NCBI RefSeq assembly: GCF_900091955.1
Contig: NZ_FMDF01000182.1
Location: 1-64,000, forward strand
From: Streptomyces sp. Ncost-T10-10d
Lineage (GTDB): Bacteria > Actinomycetota > Actinomycetes > Streptomycetales > Streptomycetaceae
Direction: 5' to 3'
DNA: 64,000 nt
Of this stretch, positions 9,908-17,100 are shown in pieces. Under the pieces are notes generated by a model that saw nothing but the letters and a program-made list of their open reading frames with translations, was not told the DNA's origin and searched no databases. Numbering within the stretch: the stretch's first letter is position 1; each line of letters begins with the position of its first letter. The position numbers and the translations under genes are program-made.

Positions 9908-10758
9908 CGGGAGTCCCGGCATCCGCGGCAGGCGGCTCCGGCGCGAAGCCGGTCCGCGGCGGCAAGCTGGGTACTGCGGCCGTCAACCAGGCCAGCCTGT
10001 GGAACATCGCCAATCTGCTCACCATGCTGCGGCTGGTGCTGGTGCCCGGCTTCGTGATGCTGCTCCTGCACAACGGCGGCTACGACCCGGCCTGGCGGTC
10101 GTTCGCCTGGGCGGCGTTCGCCATCGCCATGATCACCGACCTGTTCGACGGTCATCTCGCGCGCACATACAACCTGGTCACCGACTTCGGGAAGATCGCC
10201 GACCCGATCGCGGACAAGGCGATCATGGGTGCGGCGCTGATCTGTCTGTCGTATCTCGGTGATCTGCCCTGGTGGGTCACGGGTGTGATCCTCTTCCGCG
10301 AGATCGGCATCACACTGATGCGGTTCTGGGTGATACGGCACGCGGTAATTCCGGCCAGTCGCGGCGGGAAGATGAAGACTCTGGCGCAGGGGACGGCTGT
10401 CGGGATGTACGTCCTGGCGCTGACCGGTCCACTTGCCACCCTGCGCTTCTGGGTGATGGCGGTGGCCGTCGTGCTGACGGTCGTCACGGGGCTCGACTAT
10501 GTGCGCCAGGCCGTCGTGCTGCGACGCCAGGGGCTCGCGGCCGAGCGGACTGCCGCGGAGGAGGCTGCTGGGGGGCCGGAGCCGCTGGGGCGTCCGCGGT
10601 ACCTGCGGGGCCTTCCGCGGTATCAGCGGGGCCTGGGGTGTCCGGGGCCGCTGAGGGTGCGGAGCCGGTCTCCGGGGCCTCGGGTGCCCGTGGTTCGGCG
10701 GAGGCCGAGCGGTGACTGCCGCGGCCCGGGTGCTGGAGCTGCTCGTGGCGCGCGGTGA
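9904..10758 (+). CDS. pgsA: CDP-diacylglycerol--glycerol-3-phosphate 3-phosphatidyltransferase PgsA, 3' end apparently frameshifted
   Basis: A membrane enzyme making phosphatidylglycerolphosphate, the committed step to phosphatidylglycerol and cardiolipin. The CDP-alcohol phosphotransferase motif is visible as DLFDGHLARTYNLVTDFGKIADPIADK read in pieces: D-x2-DG-x2-AR-x8-G-x3-D-x3-D (about residues 79-101). Several TM helices follow. The frame as written runs to 10758 with an Arg/Pro-rich tail atypical of the family. After a G6 run at 10570-10575, another frame gives an Ala/Gly/Glu-rich tail ending at TGA 10713-10715, exactly overlapping the cinA start as GTGA. The intact gene therefore probably ends at 10715. 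The shift equals one missing base in the G run. It starts inside rimO (ATGA overlap). Confidence 0.9.
   Translation: MTGVPASAAGGSGAKPVRGGKLGTAAVNQASLWNIANLLTMLRLVLVPGFVMLLLHNGGYDPAWRSFAWAAFAIAMITDLFDGHLARTYNLVTDFGKIADPIADKAIMGAALICLSYLGDLPWWVTGVILFREIGITLMRFWVIRHAVIPASRGGKMKTLAQGTAVGMYVLALTGPLATLRFWVMAVAVVLTVVTGLDYVRQAVVLRRQGLAAERTAAEEAAGGPEPLGRPRYLRGLPRYQRGLGCPGPLRVRSRSPGPRVPVVRRRPSGDCRGPGAGAARGAR
10593..10634 (+). repeat. 21-bp tandem duplication in the pgsA 3' end
   Basis: Two adjacent 21-bp units (10593-10613, 10614-10634), differing at three positions, encode SAVPAGP and SAVSAGP in the frame that ends at 10715. The neat heptapeptide repeat in that frame supports it as the coding one. 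Confidence 0.7.
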
Positions 10759-11221
10759 GACTCTTGCCGTCGCCGAGTCGCTGACCGGCGGTCTGGTCGC
10801 GGCGGAGCTGACCTCCGTACCGGGTGCCTCGAACTCCTTCCGCGGGTCCGTGACGGCGTACGCAACGCCCCTGAAGCGGGATCTGCTGGGTGTCGACGGC
10901 GTCCTCCTGGCGGAGCGTGGTGCGGTCGACCCGGAGGTGGCGCGGCAGATGGCGGCAGGTGTGCGCCGCGTTCTCGGGGCAGACTGGGGTATGGCCACCA
11001 CCGGCGTTGCGGGCCCCGAGCCGCAGGACGGCAAACCCGTCGGCACGGTCTATGTTGCGGTGGCCGGGCCGGACGGCGCGGAGAATGTGAGCGCGCTGCG
11101 GTTGAACGGCGGGCGTGCGGACATCCGTAGAGAGAGTGTACGGAGCGTGCTGGCCTTGCTCTCCGCCGAACTCGGCAAGAATGCAAGCGCACAGGATACG
11201 GAACAGAACGGGGGGAATTGA
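10712..11221 (+). CDS. cinA: CinA-family nicotinamide-nucleotide amidohydrolase
   Basis: A 169-residue stand-alone CinA C-terminal domain (PncC type), which deamidates nicotinamide mononucleotide to nicotinate mononucleotide in NAD recycling. Family signatures include VAESLTGGLVAAELT near the N-terminus, FRGSVTAYAT, and TTGVAGPEPQDGKPVGTVYVA. GTG 10712 overlaps the likely true pgsA stop by 4 bp, so rimO-pgsA-cinA form a coupled operon. Its own stop overlaps the start of a short ORF (TGATG at 11219-11223). Confidence 0.9.
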   Translation: MTAAARVLELLVARGETLAVAESLTGGLVAAELTSVPGASNSFRGSVTAYATPLKRDLLGVDGVLLAERGAVDPEVARQMAAGVRRVLGADWGMATTGVAGPEPQDGKPVGTVYVAVAGPDGAENVSALRLNGGRADIRRESVRSVLALLSAELGKNASAQDTEQNGGN

Positions 11222-11334
11222 TGTTTGCAGCCCTGAGTGAACACGACATCGCTCCCCGCACGGCCGCGGCGCAAGGCGGTACGGTGGGGCGTGAAGGATG
11301 CGGCTACGCGGTCCGAGGAGGGAGCCACCGATGA
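11221..11334 (+). CDS. Candidate 37-codon ORF bridging cinA and clgR
   Basis: An ATG at 11221 shares bases with the cinA stop (TGATG), and the TGA at 11332-11334 overlaps the clgR ATG (ATGA at 11331-11334). A run of six G at 11210-11215 sits at Shine-Dalgarno distance from the ATG. The predicted product starts MFAALSEHDIAPRT and has no domain I recognise. Overlaps at both ends and the SD suggest translation, at least to couple clgR to cinA. Codon statistics and conservation cannot be judged here, so it may be only a coupling leader or chance. Confidence 0.4.
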   Translation: MFAALSEHDIAPRTAAAQGGTVGREGCGYAVRGGSHR

Positions 11335-11714
11335 TTCTGCTCCGTCGCCTGCTTGGTGACGTGCTGCGTCGGCAGCGCCAGCGCCAAGGCCGTACTCTGC
11401 GCGAAGTCTCCTCGTCCGCCCGAGTCTCGCTCGGCTATCTCTCCGAGGTGGAGCGGGGGCAGAAGGAGGCATCCTCCGAGCTGCTCTCCGCTATTTGCGA
11501 CGCGCTTGACGTACGGATGTCCGAGCTCATGCGTGAAGTGAGCGATGAGCTGTCGCTGGCCGAACTGGCCGAGTCGGCAGCAGCCAGCGATCCGGTGCCT
11601 GTGCCGGTACGTCCCATGCTCAATTCCGTCTCCGTGACGTCGGTGGCAGGTGTGCCGACGGGACGGGTGACCATCAAGGCGCCCGCGGAAGCGGTGGATG
11701 TCGTCGCCGCCTGA
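11331..11714 (+). CDS. clgR: XRE-family transcriptional activator ClgR
   Basis: A 127-residue regulator. The N-terminal HTH_3 domain (about residues 5-65) includes TLREVSSSARVSLGYLSEVERGQKEASSE in two pieces, a sequence typical of ClgR, which activates clp protease, lon and related genes in actinobacteria. The protein ends in VVAA. A terminal Ala-Ala is reported for Clp-controlled regulators of Streptomyces as the feature marking them for ClpP degradation, so the activator probably has its own degradation tag. ATG 11331 is preceded by GAGGAGGGAG. A hairpin terminator follows at 11739-11773. Confidence 0.87.
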   Translation: MILLRRLLGDVLRRQRQRQGRTLREVSSSARVSLGYLSEVERGQKEASSELLSAICDALDVRMSELMREVSDELSLAELAESAAASDPVPVPVRPMLNSVSVTSVAGVPTGRVTIKAPAEAVDVVAA

Positions 11715-11738
11715 CCCGCGAGGTCCGGTGTGAACCGG

Positions 11739-11773
11739 AGCCCCGGTCGGCCCCTCAAGGGGCGGCCGGGGCT
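11739..11773 (+). terminator. Terminator after clgR
   Basis: Arms 11739-11754 and 11759-11773 pair with one bulge around a TCAA loop. It lies 25 bp past the clgR stop. Confidence 0.75.
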
Positions 11774-12098
11774 TCTGCGTGGTCCGGGGTGGGTGGGCGT
11801 GGTCCGTTCTGGATGCGGCTGCGGAGTGTCTGGGTGAGACTGCGAGTAAGAAGCATTGATCAGGAGGATCACGGGCGGCCCGACATGGTCTGACGTGGCC
11901 TGACGTGCTTCGATGCGGCCTGCGCCGGGGTGCCTGAGTGCCTCTGGCCCGGGTGGAGCCGCGATCCGGAGCAAGCCCGGATGTTCCGGGCGGAGAGCGC
12001 ACAACGGTCTGCGGCAGCGCACTGCGCGCCGGTGGTGCATCGGTGCGCCCTCCCGCCGGGCGAGCGGGCCGGACTAGGTTCGGCCGGAGGAGGCAGCC
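11774..12098. other. Intergenic stretch without a recognised gene
   Basis: Between the clgR terminator and the next start I see no coding pattern. GGAGGAGG at 12086-12093 is the ribosome binding site of the following gene. Confidence 0.5.
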
Positions 12099-12476
12099 AT
12101 GGTACGGCGATGGGTGCCGGCGCTCGTTCTCGGCGGGGTGTGGTGGTGGGCCGTGCTGCGGCTCGTGCTGGAACCGGCCCATGCGGGGCTTGTCGAGGGT
12201 GCGGTGGCGGCGGGCGGATGGGGGCTGAGCCTCCTGCCCGTGCATGTGGCCGCGACTGCTGGGCCGACGGGGGCGGGGCGGTGGTCCGCACTCGGGATGC
12301 GGTGTGCGGGTTGGTGGTCCGACACCGGGACGCGGTGCCTGGGGCGGTGGTCCGCACTTGGGATGCGGTCCGTGAATCGATGGTTTGCTGTTGGGATGCG
12401 GTGCGGTGGCCGGGCCTGGCGGACTACCAGGGCATGGCTACGCCGCCGTTCGGGCGGAGAATCTGACCGGTCATGA
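12099..12476 (+). CDS. Small membrane protein with an 11-residue tandem repeat (unknown function)
   Basis: A 125-residue hypothetical protein. ATG 12099 has a strong SD (GGAGGAGG, 6-nt gap). The N-terminus (MVRRWVPALVLGGVWWWAVL) is a signal or TM anchor, followed by a second hydrophobic stretch to about residue 55. From about residue 62 the sequence is four 11-residue units of the form W-S-x-x-G-x-R-C/S-x-x-R/W, encoded by exact 33-bp periods. The 3' end overlaps the convergent SDR gene by 53 bp. I do not recognise a family for the repeat. The N-terminal half looks like a genuine Streptomyces membrane protein; the tail may be a recent expansion or out-of-frame extension. Confidence 0.55.
   Translation: MVRRWVPALVLGGVWWWAVLRLVLEPAHAGLVEGAVAAGGWGLSLLPVHVAATAGPTGAGRWSALGMRCAGWWSDTGTRCLGRWSALGMRSVNRWFAVGMRCGGRAWRTTRAWLRRRSGGESDRS
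12282..12413 (+). repeat. 33-bp imperfect tandem repeat, four copies
   Basis: Units begin at 12282, 12315, 12348 and 12381, each with TGGTCCG or a variant followed by a GGGAtGCGGT core. The period is exactly 33 bp, that is 11 codons. The fourth copy is the most diverged. Confidence 0.8.
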
Positions 12477-13188
12477 AGGCCGACGCATCGGATGCCAGAT
12501 AGACCAGGGTGTGGGCGACGTCCTCGGGTTCACCTACCCGGCCGAGCGGGGAAATCCGCGCCATCGTGGCCTCCGCCCGTTGTTGTTGTTCCGCGTCGTG
12601 GCGGGCGGTCATGGGCGTACGGATCCAGCCCGGGGCGACGGCGTTGACGCGGATGGAATGAGGCCCCAGCTCGGTTGCGAGGGTCTTCGTCAGCTGGACG
12701 ACTGCCGCCTTGGCCGCGCTGTAGCAGAGCAGCCCGGGGCTCGCGGCGTCGACCGCTCCCGAGGCCATGGTGATCAGTGAGCCGGGTGTGCCGCGCGCGA
12801 TCATGCTGCGTGCAACTTCCTGACAGGCGTACAGAACGCCCTTGAAATTGACCGAGAGGACGCGATCGAGGTCGTCGTCCGCGGTCTCCAGGACGCTGCT
12901 CGTATGCATGATTCCGGCTACGGCGGCCAGGATGTCGAGGTTGCCCGCGGCGGCCACCGCGGCCTTGATCCGGCTGTGGTCGGTGACATCGAGGGTGTGG
13001 ATGCGGGATGTGCCACCCGCTTCGGCGATCAGGTCCCGGGTCTCCAGCAGGCCCTTCTCGTCGCGGTCCGCGCAATGCACGGTGGCTCCCGCCGCTGCGA
13101 GCAGGATGGCGCCCGCGCGGCCGATGCCACCCGCCGCGCCGGTGACGAACGCGGAGCGGCCCGTGAGGTCGTACGCGGTAAGGGGCAT
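12424..13188 (-). CDS. Short-chain dehydrogenase/reductase (SDR)
   Basis: A 254-residue classical SDR using NAD(P)H on an unknown alcohol or ketone. The cofactor motif TGAAGGIG is at about residues 13-20. The middle carries the NNAG-equivalent as AVAGIM, and the catalytic Ser-Tyr-Lys occurs as ASGAVDAASPG..YSAAKAAV. The C-terminus has PGWIRTPMT and ends in ILRPNGGVAMPW, the usual GG-substrate loop. I chose ATG 13188 (MPLTAYDLTGRSAF); the frame is open to 13224. It lies 36 bp after nei on the same strand, so it may be the last gene of lhr-nei-SDR. Confidence 0.85.
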   Translation of the reverse strand: MPLTAYDLTGRSAFVTGAAGGIGRAGAILLAAAGATVHCADRDEKGLLETRDLIAEAGGTSRIHTLDVTDHSRIKAAVAAAGNLDILAAVAGIMHTSSVLETADDDLDRVLSVNFKGVLYACQEVARSMIARGTPGSLITMASGAVDAASPGLLCYSAAKAAVVQLTKTLATELGPHSIRVNAVAPGWIRTPMTARHDAEQQQRAEATMARISPLGRVGEPEDVAHTLVYLASDASAFMTGQILRPNGGVAMPW

Positions 13189-13224
13189 GACCGGACGGTA
13201 CGACCGTGTCTGACGGATCGTCAA

Positions 13225-14025
13225 CTAGTGTGTGGGGCCCGATTGGCAGCGCGGGCACCAGTAGGTGGGACGGGCGTCCTGATCGGCTGTGCGGATGGGT
13301 GTGCCGCAGCGCAGGCAGGGGCGGTTCGTCCTGCCGTAGACCCAGAGCCGTTCGTTCGCGCCGTACCCGCGGGGCGCTGCGCTGGTGGTCGTGCGCATGG
13401 GGCGGTCTCGGTTGGCTTCGAGAAGCTGTTTGGCCGTGGTGACAAGACGGGCAGCGGTGGGGGCGGCCAGGTCGCCGATGGGGAGCCAAGGGGTCGCACG
13501 GGCCAGGAAGCAGAGCTCGGCCTTGTAGATGTTGCCGATTCCGGCCAGGTTGCGCTGGTCCAGGAGGGCCTCACCCAGGGGGCGGGCGGGATCGGTGAGC
13601 AGATTGCGCAGAGCGGTCTCGGCGTTCCAGTCGGGGCCCAGCAGATCGGGACCGAGATGACCGACCGCCTTCTCCTCGTCCCGGGTGCGGAGGAGTTCGA
13701 GGACGGGGAGCCGGTAGCCGACGGCGGTGTGTTCCGCGTTGGCGAGCACGGCGCGGATCTGGTGGGCAGGGCCGCCGCGCCAGCGCTCGCCCGGAGCATA
13801 GATGCGCCAGGCGCCGTCCATCCGCAGATGGCTGTGGAGGGTCAGGCCGCCCTCGATACGGGTGAGGAGATGCTTGCCGCGCGAGGTGACGTCCAGAACC
13901 GTCCGGCCGGTGAGGTCGGCGGTGGCCAACCGGGGGACGCGCAGGTCGGAGTGGGTGAGGACCCGGCCGGCGAGTGCGGTGTCCAGACGATTGGCGGTCT
14001 GCAGGACGGTGTCTCCTTCGGGCAT
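13225..14025 (-). CDS. Fpg/Nei-family DNA glycosylase-AP lyase (endonuclease VIII type)
   Basis: A 266-residue base-excision repair enzyme removing oxidised bases. The mature N-terminus is PEGD: Pro2 is the Schiff-base nucleophile and Glu3 the acid in this family. An H2TH domain covers about residues 135-200 (QRNLAGIGNIYKAELCF). The C-terminal zinc finger shows CLRCGTPIRTADQ...YWCPRCQ (four Cys). PEGD rather than PELP points to the Nei branch found in actinobacteria. It lies 105 bp downstream of the lhr helicase on the same strand, a pairing I recall from other Streptomyces, which suggests a shared repair role. Confidence 0.9.
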   Translation of the reverse strand: MPEGDTVLQTANRLDTALAGRVLTHSDLRVPRLATADLTGRTVLDVTSRGKHLLTRIEGGLTLHSHLRMDGAWRIYAPGERWRGGPAHQIRAVLANAEHTAVGYRLPVLELLRTRDEEKAVGHLGPDLLGPDWNAETALRNLLTDPARPLGEALLDQRNLAGIGNIYKAELCFLARATPWLPIGDLAAPTAARLVTTAKQLLEANRDRPMRTTTSAAPRGYGANERLWVYGRTNRPCLRCGTPIRTADQDARPTYWCPRCQSGPTH

Positions 14026-14130
14026 GCCTCCATGATGCGGGGTCGGATGGGGAGTGTGGCGTGCTGTGCGGCGCGGGGTGGTGTTGGGGGCCGTCGGAGC
14101 GGCGTACGAGGCGTGAGGTGTACGGGTTGT

Positions 14131-17100
14131 TCAGGCGCGCAGGCGCAGTCCCCTCGGGGTGGCCAGGAATCCGGCCGCCTCCAGTGTGCGGCCGAGCGGG
14201 GAGGTCAAGGACGAGGCGCCGTTGGTGCGCTCCACCGTGACTGTGCCGAGCGCCCCCGTACGGGCGGCTGCCGCCAGTGCTCCGGCTGCCGCAAGAAGTG
14301 CCGGGTCCTCCGGGTCGGTGGGCCAGGCCAGCAGCGTCTTGCCGCCACGCTCCATGTACATCGCCAGTTCGCCGTCGACCAGTACCACCAGGGCACCTGC
14401 CTTGCGGCCGGGCTTGTGCCCGGCGCCGTCCGGAGGCTCGGGCCAGGGCAGCGCCGCGCCATAAGCATTGGCGGGGTCCGCCGCGGCGAGGACCAGGGCG
14501 TGGGGTGCGGCGCCCGGCTCCGTACGGTCGCGGGCGGTGGACGTGGCACGCAGCCGGTCGACCGCGCCGTCCATCGCGAACTGGGCCGCTCCCAGGCCCT
14601 CGACGACATAGCCGCGCCGGGCCTGCCCGTTGTCCTCGAAGGCGGAGAGGACGCGGTACGTGGCGGAGAAGCCGCCCTCGACGCCTTCGGCCTGGACCGC
14701 GCCGCGGGTCACCACCCCATGGCGGTCGAGGAGCGTGCGGGCCAGGGCGTGCGCACGGTGCGTGGGGTCGGGTTCGGTGGCGGGCAGCAGGGACCAGCGG
14801 CCCGAGACAGTAGGCGGTCCGGTGCGGGACACGGGCCGGGCGGCGGCGGTGAGTGAGCCGTAACGCCCGCGCGGGACACTCCGTTTGGCGCGGTGGGCGG
14901 TCGACCCTGCCGTGCGGCCGGAGCCGAGGAGCGAACGCAGCGGGGCGAGCGTGTCATTGGTGAGCCGTCCCGACCAGGCCAGGTCCCAGACTGCATCGGC
15001 CAGTTGCGGATCGGTGCAGTCCGGGTGGGTGGTGGCGCGGACGTGGTCGGCGATCTGCCGGAAGAACAGTCCGTATCCGCCGGTCAGAGCCGTCAGGACG
15101 GATTCGTGCAATGCGCTCAGTTCGAGCGGGTGCGGGGGCGGGAGGAGCAGAGGCGCGCTGTCGGCGAGGTAGAGGGACAGCCAGCCGTCCTTGCCGGGAA
15201 GGGCACCCGCACCGGCCCAGACGACCTCGCCGGTGGTGGTCAGCTCGTCCAGCAGCGCGGGGGAGTAGCCGGTGACCCGGCCCGGCAGGATCAGTTTCTC
15301 CAAAGCCGACGCCGGGACGGGCGCACCCTGCAACTGCTCGATGGCGCGGGCCAGTCCGTCGATGCCGCGCAGGCTGTTGTGGCCCACGTGCTGCCACTGC
15401 GGAAGGAAGCCGGCGAGGGCGGCCGGCGGGACCGGCTCCAGCTCATGACGGAGCGCGGCGAGCGAACGGCGGCGCAGCCGGCGCAGCACGGTGGCGTCGC
15501 ACCACTCCTGGCCGATGCCGGCGGGGTGGAACTCGCCCTGGACGATCCGGCCGGTCGCGGCGAGCCGCTGCAGCGCGCCGTCCGTGACAGCGGTGCCGAG
15601 GCCGAAACGGGTGGCGGCCTCGGTGGAGGTGAACGGGCCGTGCGTACGCGCGTATCGGGCGAGGAGATCGCCGAGCGGGTCCTTCACCGGTTCGGTGAAA
15701 GCCTCGGGGACACCCACCGGGAGAGCGGTGCCCAGTGCGTCGCGCAGCCGTCCCGCGTCCTCGACCGCGGCCCAGTGGTCCGCTCCCCCGATCCGGACCT
15801 GGATGGCGCGGCGGGCGGCGGCCAGCTCCGGAGCCCAGGGCCTCTGGGCGCCGCGCTCGGCCAACTCCGCGTCGGTGAGCGGACCGAGGACCCGAAGGAG
15901 ATCGGCGACCCCTTCGATGTCCTTGATCCGGCGGTCCTCGGTCATCCACTGGAGTTCCTGCGTCAGCTCGGTCAGGACATCGGCGTCGAGCAGTTCGCGC
16001 AGTTCTGCCTGGCCGAGGAGCTCGGCCAGGAGGTGGGAGTCGAGGGAGAGGGCGGCGGCCCGCCGCTCGGCGAGGGGCGAGTCGCCCTCGTACAGGAACT
16101 GGGCGACATAGCCGAACAGGAGCGAGCGGGCGAAGGGCGAGGGCTCCGGGGTGGTCACCTCGACCAGCCGGACACGGCGTGCTTCGAGGTCGCCCATGAG
16201 CTCCCTCAGCCCGGGGACGTCGAAGACATCCTGGAGGCATTCGCGGACCGCTTCCAGAACGATGGGGAAGGAGCCGAACTCGGAGGCGACCTGGAGGAGT
16301 TGTGCGGCGCGTTGGCGCTGCTGCCACAGCGGGGTGCGCTTGCCGGGGCTGCGTCGCGGCAGCAGCAGGGCGCGCGCCGCGCATTCGCGGAACCGCGAGG
16401 CGAACAGGGCTGATCCGCCTACCTGGTCGGTGACGATCTGGTTGATCTCGCCCTGGTCGAAGGTCACGTCCGCAGCGCCGACCGGCGGTTGTCCGCTGTC
16501 GTACGAGAGGCCCGGCAACGGTGCCGGAGCCTGGGCCGGGTCCTGCGCCGGATCGAAGTCCAGGAGGTCCAGGCCCATCAGGTCTGCGTCGGGCAGCCGC
16601 AGCACTATGCCGTCGTCGGCATGCATCACCTGGGCGTCCATGCCGTACCGCTCGGCGAGGCGGGCATTCAGCGCCAGCGCCCACGGGGCATGTACTTGCG
16701 CGCCGAACGGGGAGTGGACGACTACCCGCCAGTCACCCAGCTCGTCACGGAAACGCTCGACGAGGATGGTCCGGTCGTCCGGTACGTGACCGCAGGCGCG
16801 GCGCTGTTCGTCGATGTACGACAGGGTGTTGTCGGCGGCCCAGATGTCGAGACCGGCGGCGAGCAGACGCTGCCGGGCAGCTTCCTGGGACAGTCCGCCG
16901 ATCTCGCGGAGGAACGCGCCGAGCGCACGCCCCAGCTCCAGCGGACGGCCCAGTTGATCGCCCTTCCAGAACGGCAGTCGGCCGGGAACGCCGGGGGCGG
17001 GCGACACCAGGACCCGGTCGCGGGTGATGTCTTCGATTCGCCAGGACGTGGTGCCCAGCGTGAAGACGTCGCCCACCCGGGACTCGTACACCATCTCCTC

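Noticed and set aside
11930..12466. Alternative 178-codon frame over the 33-bp repeat
   Set aside because: It also yields an 11-residue repeat but has no SD, and no membrane or family-like start, unlike ATG 12099.
12904..14856. 650-codon plus-strand frame over nei and lhr
   Set aside because: The opposite strand encodes complete PEGD-glycosylase and helicase motifs; the plus frame has no domain and is an antisense shadow.
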